From an uncultured Verrucomicrobia subdivision 3 bacterium (GTDB taxonomy: Bacteria; Verrucomicrobiota; Verrucomicrobiia; Limisphaerales; UBA11358), in contig CAIQKM010000153.1 of NCBI GenBank assembly GCA_903872345.1, positions 1 through 56,359 of the forward strand: DNA of 56,359 bases, in the 5' to 3' direction. Shown in pieces: positions 26,418 through 35,923 of this stretch (position 1 is its first letter; the number at the start of each line of letters is the position of its first letter). A program made the position numbers and the translations under genes. Below the pieces are notes generated by a model. The model saw only the letters and a program-made list of their open reading frames with translations. It made no database searches and was not told the DNA's origin.

Positions 26418-27503
26418 TTATTTGTTCCCCGGGATCGGGTAGGGGACGGTCAAGGGCAGATCGAGCCAGGCCAGGCCGATGTCACGGTTCATGTGGCTTT
26501 TGACTCCGGGCGCGATCGGGTCGGCGTCCTGGCCATCGTAGAAAATCGCCAGTCGCTTGCCGGCCGGCACCACCGAGGGCAGGCCAATAATGTGTTTGGA
26601 CCATTGGCAATTGCGGGCGTCCAGCACCACGGCCTTGTGCGCCGGATTCCATTGGGTCAAATCCTTGCTCCAATAAACCCAAATGGCGTCGGTGTACTCC
26701 AAACCAGCCTTGATGCCGACATGGTCGGTAAAGAGAAACCAAGTGTGATTCTGCGGCTCGAAATACAGGGAAGAGTTTTCAATCTGCTCCGTCGGCGGCA
26801 GCAGCGGTTGGGCGGCGATCGACCATGAACCGTTGAGGTCGCGCGTCCGCGCGAGGCTGATCGTGCGCAAAATTGGACTCGCCGTGGAGGCGGAAAAGAA
26901 CATCAGATACTCCCCGCCTTGGCGAACGATGTAACCGGGGCTGGCGGTCGCGGAATAATAGCTGTTGGGCAGCAGCCGAAACGGCGTCACCTCGTATTGC
27001 TTGGTCCAAGGGCCGGCTGGCAACGCGGCTTCCGCCTTCATGGTAAGGTACGGAAACCCCGGAATGTAATCCGGCGCCGGCGTGGTGTGGGGCGTGCCGA
27101 GATAAAACATGTGCCACCGGTGGCCGTCAAAATAAGTGGTGCCATACGAAGCGGAGGCGGAATCGTCGCGGTTCGACGCTCCAAATTCCAAGACCGGGCC
27201 GCGATTGGTCCAATGCTCCAAGTCCTGGCTGGTGGCCAGGCAGGCCAGCCAACCCTTGGGCCCGGCACCGTCATAGTGCAGGTAGTACGTGCCGTCGGCT
27301 CGCCAGGCCCAAACATCCCGCGCGCCGAGATAATCGCACTGGTTTGGACCTGCGCCGTGCCGCAGCACAACGCCCTGATCTTTGGCATTCAGTCGGAGGC
27401 TGGCCTGCGGCCGGCCGTCCTCATAGGCGGCCAACACAGTGGCAGTGGTCGGCCCTGCGGCGGCGGCGACCATGATAATGAAGCGCAAAAGCAGGTTATT
27501 CAT
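26418..27503 (-). CDS. Exported five-bladed beta-propeller glycosidase-like protein (GH43/GH32 clan-like)
   Basis: A 361-residue protein with a signal peptide (MNNLLLRFIIMVAAAAGPTT). The repeated short pattern of Trp/Asp-rich strands (GARDVWAWRADGTYYLHYDG, LATSQDLEHWTNRGPVLEFG, SLYFEPQNHTWFLFTDHVGI, VYWSKDLTQWNPAHKAVVLD) is that of a GH43/GH32/GH130-type propeller. Asp in GARDVWAW is a candidate base. Family and specificity cannot be fixed by eye; arabinosidase, xylosidase, galactosidase or a phosphorylase-like activity are all possible. It lies downstream of the pseudopilin gene by 229 bp and may be read with it. Confidence 0.7.
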   Translation of the reverse strand: MNNLLLRFIIMVAAAAGPTTATVLAAYEDGRPQASLRLNAKDQGVVLRHGAGPNQCDYLGARDVWAWRADGTYYLHYDGAGPKGWLACLATSQDLEHWTNRGPVLEFGASNRDDSASASYGTTYFDGHRWHMFYLGTPHTTPAPDYIPGFPYLTMKAEAALPAGPWTKQYEVTPFRLLPNSYYSATASPGYIVRQGGEYLMFFSASTASPILRTISLARTRDLNGSWSIAAQPLLPPTEQIENSSLYFEPQNHTWFLFTDHVGIKAGLEYTDAIWVYWSKDLTQWNPAHKAVVLDARNCQWSKHIIGLPSVVPAGKRLAIFYDGQDADPIAPGVKSHMNRDIGLAWLDLPLTVPYPIPGNK

Positions 27504-27732
27504 GACGGTTACTTATTTGCCATTCGCGCGGCCTGCCTCCGTTGCCGGTCAGCGGCCCGGATTCGCGCATTGTCTGGCTTATGGCAGTCTAACAGATACT
27601 TGAAGCCGCCAGGTATTGAAAAAAATCGCGCTGGAAAATCACGGGGAAAATACCTGATGAATTATGGAAACGACTGCTTTCAACGACGCTGAACCACGGT
27701 CGGGTTATTCCCGATGGGTGGTTGCTGAAAAC

Positions 27733-28545
27733 CTATTGATTGCCCGCCCGCAAGAGCGGATCCCAGTATTGCGAATTTTGCAGTTGATTCGCCGCCTGCG
27801 GATTAATATTGGCATCTTTTCGCGGTTCGGAATGACTGTCGGCGAAGACCACCACGCCCACGCCGCCGTTTATGTTTTTGCCGCCGGATCCGCCGTGCCG
27901 ACAAGAGATGCCTTCGTAATTCGGATTGGATCCATTCATAACGGCGTTCGGCCAGTAGGAACTCATGCTCCAGTAACCTTCGGAGTCGCCAATAACGAGG
28001 CAATTGCTGGGCTGACGAATGGCCGAGCGTTTAAATCCAAACTGGGTCGTATAGGAGACTCCGCTGTACGAAACGGTGTCCGGCGCCTGAACCGCCGGGG
28101 CCGGGTAGAACAGGAAAAAGACATTCGCCGAATACCCAATCCGGTCGCCCGGGTAGGTGACACCGGTCCAGCTCCATTTGAAATTGGGCGTAAATTGATT
28201 GCGGACGCCAGTAAGCACTGAACAATGAAACAGGTTTGAATTGCCGGCCGAATATTTGCCCAAATAATTGCCCCACCAGTTGTCCATGGCCGCCAAGGTT
28301 GGATCCTGAGCCCGACAGGCGGGAAAGATATCCTGGCTGTCGTCCGTGTAGAGTTGAACAAAAAGGCCAACCTGCCTGAGATTGTTCATGCAATAAGTTG
28401 TCTTGGCCTTTTCCTTGGCTTTGGCCAGGGCCGGCAACAGCATCGCCGCAAGAATGGCGATGATGGCAATCACCACCAGCAGCTCGATCAGCGTGAAGCC
28501 GTCACGGGAAAATTGGCGGTGCCGCAAATCTGAAATATTCTTCAT
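27733..28545 (-). CDS. Type II secretion-type pseudopilin-like protein
   Basis: A 270-residue exported protein. Starting at ATG 28545, a short basic leader ([16 protein letters not shown]) precedes a prepilin-peptidase site G16/F17 and the hydrophobic helix [16 protein letters not shown], with the conserved Glu at position 5 of the mature form (Glu21). Next comes [18 protein letters not shown], a family feature of Verrucomicrobia, Lentisphaerae and Planctomycetes. Near the end [17 protein letters not shown] resembles the H-X9-DG segment, but with Ser in place of Gly. These proteins are numerous in PVC genomes and their role is not known. It sits inside the polysaccharide locus with a dyad operator candidate 44-57 bp upstream. 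Confidence 0.88.
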   Translation of the reverse strand: MKNISDLRHRQFSRDGFTLIELLVVIAIIAILAAMLLPALAKAKEKAKTTYCMNNLRQVGLFVQLYTDDSQDIFPACRAQDPTLAAMDNWWGNYLGKYSAGNSNLFHCSVLTGVRNQFTPNFKWSWTGVTYPGDRIGYSANVFFLFYPAPAVQAPDTVSYSGVSYTTQFGFKRSAIRQPSNCLVIGDSEGYWSMSSYWPNAVMNGSNPNYEGISCRHGGSGGKNINGGVGVVVFADSHSEPRKDANINPQAANQLQNSQYWDPLLRAGNQ

Positions 28546-28588
28546 GGAAGTCAGATTTATGTTCCAAGGATTTCGGAAAATTTTCAAT

Positions 28589-28602
28589 CCCGAGAACTCG
28601 TG
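28589..28602. promoter_or_regulatory. Dyad operator candidate, copy 2 (CCCGAGAACTCGTG)
   Basis: Differs from the copy-1 14-mer at one base (A to C at position 2) and is identical to the 14-mer at 43472-43485. It lies 44-57 bp upstream of the pseudopilin start, in the 214-bp gap after the GH36-like gene. Position and match suggest a binding site controlling a separate pseudopilin-propeller transcript. Confidence 0.55.
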
Positions 28603-28759
28603 GGGTGAAAAACAGCAGTTTTGAAGATTGAGGTGGGTAAGCTGCTTAAGTGTTCGACGAGGACAAATTTGCCTTTGGGGGAAACCTACACCCGCCGTGA
28701 AAAAATAACGCAGTGGCAAGCTTGTCCCCGAATTTGGCAAACGAGGTGAGCTGGAAAAA

Positions 28760-31084
28760 CTACTCGGCCGCAAATTCGAGGGCCCAGTGGACGGCACGGC
28801 TGGCTTTTGAATCGATGCCGACACGGCACCAGCCATTTTCCCCGGGGCCGGGAGTTTTGGTTGTGATTAACACGCCGGCAGACTGGTCTTTCGCGGACAC
28901 TCTGACGGAGACGAGCCGCCATTTTTTGCCATCCTCATCCAGACCCGCCACCCGCAGTTCATAGGGATCGTTGCCGACGATCCCACTCACGCCCGTGAGT
29001 GTTTTTGCGGCGGCGTTCCACTTTTCGCCCGTGACATCCACCATGCCTTGCGTGACATGGCGCGAAGTGCTGACCAGCACGGGATGGTTTTCCATGCTGC
29101 GCACGGCGAGAATGCGGCACGCGGTGGGCGGCACTGCGCATTTGAAATCACCTTGGAATGAGGGGGCGGGTGAATTGCTCCAGAAGTCGAAGGCATAATA
29201 CGTTTTCGCCGGGTCAAGGCCCAGCTTGGCGCTGGAATAATCAAGGGATAAAGCGTTGGTCCCCTGATTGAAAACCCCGATGACATCGCGGCGGACGACT
29301 TGCCGGGTGTCGGTCACCAGCCAGGTGGTTGGCAACTCGTTGTCGAAATAATCCACCGGCCGGGCGGTCGCGTTGTGGGACAACATGGTTCGCTTCAAAA
29401 TGTCCAGTCGCTCGGGGGGCAGGGCGGGCAGCCAGTCGCTGATCAGGAAAAACTGGCCGGCCATGGCCACCCAGGAGGCGGTGAGCCGGGCTTGATCCAG
29501 CGTGACGGCCTTGCCGCCCAGACTGGAGCCGGCGGCCCGCAGCAGACACGGGTCGGGATCGTTCCACCAAACGCGACCATTCAGAAAGTAAAATTTTGAG
29601 CCACGGAGCGGACCGCTGGAAAGGTTCCCGTTGGCATCCGGACCAATGCGCATCGAATCCACCAGGCCGATGGCCCCAAGTTCGCGCATGTTTTGGGCGA
29701 TGCAGCAGCCGGAAAAAAACCCATCGTTGCCGGCGTTTTTTCGGATTAATTTCAGCCCGTCGCGGTAGGCTTCAATATTGGTTTTACGCGGATCATGAAA
29801 CGGCCGGTTGTTGCCGAAATGATCGTCCTTGTAGCCGTCGTTGACGTAAATCTGTTCGCAAGCCGCGCCGGTGTAGAGGCCGTCCATCTTGTAGTATTTC
29901 ACGCCCCAGGAACGGTATAACTTGGCAATCCGCGCCAGTTGCGCCTGCACCTCGGGATGGGTCAGGTCAAGGCAGGTGCCGCCCCAGGCGGTGTCGTAGG
30001 GCGTGCCATCCGTGCGCTGCACAAACCAATCCCGACGGTTCGCGTATTCCGGGTCTTGATAGTTTCGGCCAAACGGCAGCCACCACAGGCCGAAGGTCAG
30101 GCCGGCTTTATCGACCCCAGCCGCCACCGGCGAGATGCCATGCGCATAAGGCCCGTCGGGACGGACGCGATCAAATCCCCGGCGCGGGCCGTTGAAATGC
30201 TTGCTGTCCTGCCATTCATCGTCAATCTGCACGACGCCCAGACCGAACGGCTTGAGCTCTTTCGCGGCAAATTGTGCCAGTGCCACCGTGGATTGTTCAT
30301 CGCCGGCGTCGCCATGTTGTTCCGCATACCAAGTGCAATATGCCGCCGTGCGCGGCCGCAAGGTGATCTTGTATTGTTGTTTTACGGCATCCGCATAAAG
30401 TTCTTCCCCCCTCCGGGCGTCGTCGAAAATGCCGAGGGCCAGAGTTTCAAGTTGGGCGGAAGCCCCGGAGGGGATCTGGAGATGACCATAGTCAATCCGG
30501 GCCTTGAACGCCACAGCGGTGTCCTTAACACTGGAAAAAAGCACCCCGCTACCCCGGTCTTCGGTGAGCCAGCCCGCCACCACGCCGCGCCGCGTGCCCG
30601 GATCGGCGCACGTCAGGAACAAATAACTACCGGGATTTTTGTCGGGCGCGGTCAGGCCTGCGGTACCCATCGTGCGGAGTTCGCCGGCGGGTTTGCCGAG
30701 GTCGAGGGTAAAAGTGGCGGGAACCGCCTGGGCCAGGTCAATATTCTCGTTGCTTGGATTGTGGCGGGTGCTGCGAATCAGCACAAACGGCAGCTTGGAA
30801 TACAGCTCCAATGAAGCCATGCCGCCATCGGCCTGAGTCAGCCGGATGCACTGGCCATGGCCGAAAACCCCGTCCCGCACGCTTTGGACTTTCGCCGTGG
30901 CGGGGGTCACAGCGAGCTTGCCATTTTTCACAAAAACCGCTGCCGAGCTTTTTTCGGCCAGAGAAAAAGTGCCGTCCACATCATCATACCTGACCGCCAG
31001 CGACTGGTTTTCGATGGTCAGCACAGCGGCATTGGACATGAATGCCAAGCCTGAAAAGGCACCAAGGAGGATGATGGTTTTCAC
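28760..31084 (-). CDS. Exported alpha-galactosidase-like enzyme (GH36/GH27 clan)
   Basis: Starting at GTG 31084, the 774-residue protein has a clear signal peptide ([20 protein letters not shown]). A GTG at 31126 would add 14 residues before it. After an N-terminal beta-sandwich (to about 270) comes a TIM barrel with [24 protein letters not shown] and [11 protein letters not shown], where Asp401 fits the GH-D clan nucleophile. [17 protein letters not shown] is the likely acid/base part. A C-terminal beta domain of about 160 residues follows. It should hydrolyse alpha-galactosides; other alpha-linked sugars are possible. It is the last gene of the run that begins at the Ser-type sulfatase. Confidence 0.85.
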   Translation of the reverse strand: MKTIILLGAFSGLAFMSNAAVLTIENQSLAVRYDDVDGTFSLAEKSSAAVFVKNGKLAVTPATAKVQSVRDGVFGHGQCIRLTQADGGMASLELYSKLPFVLIRSTRHNPSNENIDLAQAVPATFTLDLGKPAGELRTMGTAGLTAPDKNPGSYLFLTCADPGTRRGVVAGWLTEDRGSGVLFSSVKDTAVAFKARIDYGHLQIPSGASAQLETLALGIFDDARRGEELYADAVKQQYKITLRPRTAAYCTWYAEQHGDAGDEQSTVALAQFAAKELKPFGLGVVQIDDEWQDSKHFNGPRRGFDRVRPDGPYAHGISPVAAGVDKAGLTFGLWWLPFGRNYQDPEYANRRDWFVQRTDGTPYDTAWGGTCLDLTHPEVQAQLARIAKLYRSWGVKYYKMDGLYTGAACEQIYVNDGYKDDHFGNNRPFHDPRKTNIEAYRDGLKLIRKNAGNDGFFSGCCIAQNMRELGAIGLVDSMRIGPDANGNLSSGPLRGSKFYFLNGRVWWNDPDPCLLRAAGSSLGGKAVTLDQARLTASWVAMAGQFFLISDWLPALPPERLDILKRTMLSHNATARPVDYFDNELPTTWLVTDTRQVVRRDVIGVFNQGTNALSLDYSSAKLGLDPAKTYYAFDFWSNSPAPSFQGDFKCAVPPTACRILAVRSMENHPVLVSTSRHVTQGMVDVTGEKWNAAAKTLTGVSGIVGNDPYELRVAGLDEDGKKWRLVSVRVSAKDQSAGVLITTKTPGPGENGWCRVGIDSKASRAVHWALEFAAE

Positions 31085-31173
31085 CCAAGTCCCCGGCCGG
31101 TCAAAAGAGTTTGAAACGGGTCTCACAAGCTTGGTTGGATTTGCTCTTAGTTTGAAAGCTCACCTTTTCCGGA

Positions 31174-32709
31174 TCATTTCCAGTTATCGGTTCGAAACGG
31201 CGAGGCGGGCAGCCCGGCGCCATTAAACAGATTACAGGCGGGGTTGGCCCCCCAGGCGTAGCGCACGGCCTTGGGTGATTTTATTTCCGGACTGGAGACG
31301 ATGACCTGGTTGCCTTGAATCCGGGCGGTGGCCGGTGTCCAATGGTGATCCGCCCCCGCGATGGCAAATCCTTTGAGTTCGCCATCTTGGGCCACCAATC
31401 CGCCGTCCGTGTGCGTGAAGTTTAAAATTATTTCGTTGCCTTTGATTTCATTGCCGGCGGGCAACGGGCCAGCCCAGGGGACATCCTGACCATAAACTTT
31501 GGCGAAGGCCCAGAGCGCCAGCCGATGACCGACGGTCTGTTTGTTTTTTGGATGAATATTAACGGGGTCACCGACATCCATGGTGATGGCCATGCCGGTA
31601 TTGGTTACGGCCAGGCTTTGCAACATGCATTCACGGATCACCGGCCAGTTGGCGGCATTGTTTTTGGCGTCGAAATTTGGCAACTGCACCCAGGCAAAGG
31701 GAAAGTTTCCCTCCTGCCAGCGTTGCCGCCAGTCCCGGATCAGGAGCGGAAGTTGAATCGAATAGAGGCCCGCCCAATTATTTGCGGTATTGTTTTCACC
31801 TTGATACCAGATCGCGCCGCGAATGGCGTAGGGAATGATCGGGTTGATCATGCCGTTGAAAAGGTTGGCCGGATAATTTTTGTCGAGCCTGGGGTCGCCC
31901 CGTTTTTGTGGCTTGGGTGGAACGGTTTTGCCTTCCGCCTTAAGCGCCTCAGCGTTGGTGGTCCAGGTGGCCAGCGCACGGTCAAATTGAGCTTGAGCTT
32001 CCGCCTCGACATAGGGGATGCGCAGAGTTGCTTGCCATTGTTTTAGTACCGGTGCCAGCGCCGGCTGGGCTTCTTGGGCGGGCATGCTGGTCCAAGTTTC
32101 AATGGGGGTGGCTCCCCAGGACGCGTGGATCAGTCCCACTGGAACGCCCAGTTTCCGGTGCAACTCCCGGCCAAAGAAATAGGCCGTCGCCGAAAAATTG
32201 CCGACTGACTCGGGGGTGCAAACCACCCACTCACCTTCGCAGTTCGTTTGCGGGGTGATGGCCGGCCGCCGCGCCACGGTGAACATCCGGATTTGCGGAA
32301 AGTTGGCGGCGGTTTTTTCCTGCCAGGCGTTCGTCACATCATTCACGGACAATTGCATGTTGGACTGCCCCGAGCCCAGCCATACTTCCCCGACCAAAAC
32401 GTCCTTTATTACGATGGTGTTGCGGCCCGCGACCGTGAGCGTCAACGGGCTGCTGGCAGACAGTTTGTCCAACGTGAGATTCCAGCGGCCGGAAGTATCC
32501 GCAGTCACGCTGCGGGTTTGTTGGCCGATGCTTACGGTAATGTGCTCACCGGGGGCGGCCCAGCCCCAGACCGGTAGCGGAGCGTTCTGTTGCAAAACCA
32601 TGTGGTCGGAAAAAATTGATGGCAAGGCGACGTCGGCCCGCGCCGAACTGCCCAGCAGCAGAATTGCGCCAACCGATAATAGCCAACGCTGCAAAGTCCT
32701 GTGAGGCAT
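31174..32709 (-). CDS. Exported sialate O-acetylesterase-type enzyme
   Basis: A 511-residue secreted esterase from ATG 32709; a longer start at 32778 would overlap the upstream gene. Signal peptide MPHRTLQRWLLSVGAILLLG with cleavage after ARA. An N-terminal Ig-like domain (about 30-105) precedes the SGNH domain with Ser116 in LGSGQSNMQLS, GAIWYQGENN and the late NIHPKNKQTVGHRLALWAFA with the catalytic His. It removes O-acetyl groups, here probably from acetylated sugars of the target polysaccharide. It follows the GH116-like gene by 31 bp. Twice the gene complement of this activity (with 19826) suggests a heavily acetylated substrate. Confidence 0.93.
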   Translation of the reverse strand: MPHRTLQRWLLSVGAILLLGSSARADVALPSIFSDHMVLQQNAPLPVWGWAAPGEHITVSIGQQTRSVTADTSGRWNLTLDKLSASSPLTLTVAGRNTIVIKDVLVGEVWLGSGQSNMQLSVNDVTNAWQEKTAANFPQIRMFTVARRPAITPQTNCEGEWVVCTPESVGNFSATAYFFGRELHRKLGVPVGLIHASWGATPIETWTSMPAQEAQPALAPVLKQWQATLRIPYVEAEAQAQFDRALATWTTNAEALKAEGKTVPPKPQKRGDPRLDKNYPANLFNGMINPIIPYAIRGAIWYQGENNTANNWAGLYSIQLPLLIRDWRQRWQEGNFPFAWVQLPNFDAKNNAANWPVIRECMLQSLAVTNTGMAITMDVGDPVNIHPKNKQTVGHRLALWAFAKVYGQDVPWAGPLPAGNEIKGNEIILNFTHTDGGLVAQDGELKGFAIAGADHHWTPATARIQGNQVIVSSPEIKSPKAVRYAWGANPACNLFNGAGLPASPFRTDNWK

Positions 32710-32740
32710 ATTGGAGGTAATACCGTGTGTGTATAAATTA

Positions 32741-35700
32741 TCAGGTGAGGGCGATTTCGAGTTTTTCTCCGGCCGCAATTTTCACCGGACTTTCGAATGT
32801 GAGCAAAACCTGGCTTCCCAAGTGCTTTAATTGAGCAGTAACCGGCGTACCAGCTTGTAACACTTTAGCCGAACTGGCCGAACTGCTCCCCAGCGATAGG
32901 GATTTCAAATTCAAATTACCCCAACGCACGGAGATTTCCGCCATCAGCGAGCCGTTTTCAATCTTTTGAGCGTAGCTGCCCCAGCCTTCGGCACTGGTAA
33001 AGGCGCATTTGAAATTCTCCGGCGTCAGCTTGGGTGCGAAACCGATGTGTTGCTGCGGCCCGTGGTATTCAAAACCGCATGCCGCGAGATACACGCCGTA
33101 GCTGGCCATGCTGCGCGCGTAATGGTCGCCGCACTCGATCTCGTTCCACGGATTGCGCCGCGCCGCGCCGTAGCGGTCATGCACGGCACGCTCGATCGCG
33201 AGACCTTCGAGGAGCATCCCTTCCCAAATCATGTGACCGGCGACCTGATGTTCAAAGCCGTTCATACATTCGTTGAAATAACCGGCCGCCCAATCCGGCC
33301 CCTTGCCCTTGGCCTGCGCGTAATCCCAATCGGCGCGCGGGAACGTACACATGAGCAAGCCGGCTTCGCCCGGCATGGCATACCAGCGGCCCGGCCCCTT
33401 CATTTTATGGTAGTCGCCGGCGTCCGGTGAAAAATTATACCGCCACAATGATTTGAGGGCTTTTACCGTTTGCTCCTGCGGCAGCACCCGCGGCAGGCCC
33501 ACTTGAAAGGCCCAACTCTGGCCGAACACCTGGTCAATTTCGCAGCCCGTGCCGGAGTTGATGGCGTCCAGATGTTTCGGATCAACTTTGTTGATGAAAT
33601 AATCGCCGTCGAACAGTTGGGCGACCAGGTTTTTCCGGCCCGTTTCCAATATGGCGCGGCATTGCCGGGCGAAGTCGGTGTCGCCGGTTTCCTCCGCCAT
33701 GGCCGCCGCCGCCGTGAGTGCCGCGAGGTACAGGCCGCTGAGCCACGCCACCGGGCCGAACCAGTCGGTGTCGAGCGTGTTGTGCTGGTTGCTTTCGATG
33801 AGGCCGTCGTTGTTGGCGTCCTTGGCGATGAGCCATTGCGTGGCCAGCTTGATCTTTGGCCAGGTGCGTTTCAGAAAATCCGCGTTGGCCGACATCTGGT
33901 GTTCCCGCACGGCGCGCAAGATCGTTCCCGCCTGCCCGTCCACGGCGGGAAAATTGTTGAACTCGCCGCGAAAATGAATCGCGCCGTCGGGCATTTCCGC
34001 CGTGCCGAAATCAATTTTCTCGCGCGTGGTGCGTTCCAGATCCGGAAACAGTCGCGCCGCCGCGTGAGCGTAGTGGTACACGTGGCCGCACGTTCCCGGG
34101 CAGCAACCCACGCCTTCCCAGCCATAAAAACGGCCGTTGGCAAAACGATAGCACGTCGAGGTAGCGAGAATGGAGGTGTTCAGCATGGTCCGATCCAGAA
34201 ACCAGAACGGCAGACTGGAATCGTACCACGTGTCGCGCCACAACTTCGTCTGGCTTTCGAGGCGGGGAAAATTGGCGGCGATGTATTCGGCAACAGCCTG
34301 CGCCGAGGCAAATTTCGTGGCGTAATACCGGCCACAATCCGTGAACGAATTCTTGATGGAAAGGTTGGGGAAATGCCAGGCGAGCACAAAGGTCACCGTC
34401 TTGGACTCGCCGGCGGCCAGTGCCAGCTTCCGCCCGAGTGAGCCGATCAGTTGGGTGCTAAAGGGGAATTTTTGGTCGCCGCTGGTTTCGTCCGCATCAC
34501 CCAGCAAGGCGAGGGACATCGTGCCGAAGTCGGAAAGTTTTTCCAACGGCTCGGTTTTGCCCCGCTCGTCGGTAAAAGTGATTTTGCCCACGCCGACGTT
34601 GCCCCAGGAGCCGGTGGCATCGTCAACGATTTCGAGACGGGCCGTTTTTCCTGCATACGCGGTCACGTCGAAATATTGCAGCGACATGGTGTTATCGTCC
34701 TTGCCGGCAGCCGACCAAACCGGTTTGCCTTCGACGATTAACGACAAGCCCAGTTTGGAATTCGCCTTCGCTTTGCCGCCGCCAATCCAGAAGGCGATGT
34801 AATTCCGTTCGATGGTGAATTCGTGGCTGACGAGCTGGCCGGTCGCGTCGTCCTTGGCTTCGATGGAATCGCCGGGCGCGGTGGCGTGGGAATTCACGAC
34901 CCGCGCGGTGTCGCCACCCACGTTGCCTTGGTAGGATGGCATGGCGTTTTTCTTGATCGGCCCGCCGCCGAAGGCCGTGCCTGCCACCGTCCAGCCGTCG
35001 TAAGTTTCGCGGTTCCAGTCTTCAAAAATAATGTCAGGGCGCGCGGTTTTGACAGTCGCACCATCGTTTTCGGCCAAGCAAACCAGCAGCGTCGCGCGGT
35101 CGGTTCTTGCGAAACGGTTGATCAAAACACCGCCGCGGTTGCGATGATGCCGGCAAACGCCGTTTTCAAGTTCGCCGGTCAAAGTGGTTTCCACCGGCGC
35201 GGTGGAAAGGTTGCGCACGGTGAATTGAAACACGGTTGCGGGCAGGCTGGAGTCATCGGTGTTCAGCGGGATGAACGGTGAAAATGCTTCCATTACGATG
35301 GCCACTGGCACGGCGGGGTCCGCGTAGGTCACTTTCGCGAGGGGATATTCGCCGCGAAAACTGACGTCGGAAAATCCCTCCCGGTCGAGTGAAACGGTCT
35401 TGTCGCCCAGTTTCAGGGAAAATTTCTGAACCAGCGGGTAACTGGGGGTCGGTGGTTTGGCATAATGATCCGCTCCCGTGTAAACGAACTGGTTGAAAAT
35501 ATCCCAGTGCCACAGCCGGCCGTCGCCGCCGAGATAAAGCTGTCCGGCGCCAATGCCGCCCACGGGCAGGCCGACATATTTGAGTTCGCTGCCGCGCAAA
35601 ACTTCCGGCGTGCCGCGCTCAAACAGCGACTTGACCCAGTCAGGCGAAAGTTTTTTGTCGGCCGGCACCAGATGGTCAAAATCTTCACGCGTGAAGGGTC

Positions 35701-35812
35701 CGGCCATGGCGGGCAGGCGGGTGAAGGCCAGTCCGAGGATGGTGGCGGCGGAAGATTTTAAAAAATCGCGGCGCGCCCATTGGCTGGCCGGAAAATTGGC
35801 TGAGTGCTTCAT
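32741..35812 (-). CDS. Tat-exported GH116-like glycosidase with an inserted beta-sandwich domain
   Basis: A 1023-residue enzyme of the glucosylceramidase-like GH116 family (beta-glucosidase or beta-xylosidase activities known). ATG 35812 is chosen because it gives the twin-arginine signal WARRDFLKSSAATILGLAF. The N-terminal beta domain is followed by the (alpha/alpha)6 barrel with Glu566 in YGWEGVGCC and Asp681 in NTLDTDWFG, aligned by eye with the GH116 nucleophile and acid/base. Unlike its tandem neighbour it has about 160 extra residues (about 260-422; TYDGWTVAGTAFGGGP, ERNYIAFWIGGGKAKA) resembling a beta-sandwich seen in GH32-type enzymes. The substrate is unknown. Confidence 0.85.
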   Translation of the reverse strand: MKHSANFPASQWARRDFLKSSAATILGLAFTRLPAMAGPFTREDFDHLVPADKKLSPDWVKSLFERGTPEVLRGSELKYVGLPVGGIGAGQLYLGGDGRLWHWDIFNQFVYTGADHYAKPPTPSYPLVQKFSLKLGDKTVSLDREGFSDVSFRGEYPLAKVTYADPAVPVAIVMEAFSPFIPLNTDDSSLPATVFQFTVRNLSTAPVETTLTGELENGVCRHHRNRGGVLINRFARTDRATLLVCLAENDGATVKTARPDIIFEDWNRETYDGWTVAGTAFGGGPIKKNAMPSYQGNVGGDTARVVNSHATAPGDSIEAKDDATGQLVSHEFTIERNYIAFWIGGGKAKANSKLGLSLIVEGKPVWSAAGKDDNTMSLQYFDVTAYAGKTARLEIVDDATGSWGNVGVGKITFTDERGKTEPLEKLSDFGTMSLALLGDADETSGDQKFPFSTQLIGSLGRKLALAAGESKTVTFVLAWHFPNLSIKNSFTDCGRYYATKFASAQAVAEYIAANFPRLESQTKLWRDTWYDSSLPFWFLDRTMLNTSILATSTCYRFANGRFYGWEGVGCCPGTCGHVYHYAHAAARLFPDLERTTREKIDFGTAEMPDGAIHFRGEFNNFPAVDGQAGTILRAVREHQMSANADFLKRTWPKIKLATQWLIAKDANNDGLIESNQHNTLDTDWFGPVAWLSGLYLAALTAAAAMAEETGDTDFARQCRAILETGRKNLVAQLFDGDYFINKVDPKHLDAINSGTGCEIDQVFGQSWAFQVGLPRVLPQEQTVKALKSLWRYNFSPDAGDYHKMKGPGRWYAMPGEAGLLMCTFPRADWDYAQAKGKGPDWAAGYFNECMNGFEHQVAGHMIWEGMLLEGLAIERAVHDRYGAARRNPWNEIECGDHYARSMASYGVYLAACGFEYHGPQQHIGFAPKLTPENFKCAFTSAEGWGSYAQKIENGSLMAEISVRWGNLNLKSLSLGSSSASSAKVLQAGTPVTAQLKHLGSQVLLTFESPVKIAAGEKLEIALT

Positions 35813-35923
35813 GTTGGATTCGTGTGCTAGGTTAAATGGTTGGGAAAAGTGTTCCAAGCACGAATGGCCGCCGCTGGGATGGTGAAGGTTGCAAGGAGTG
35901 CATGGCGGGTTGGATGTTCAGGT

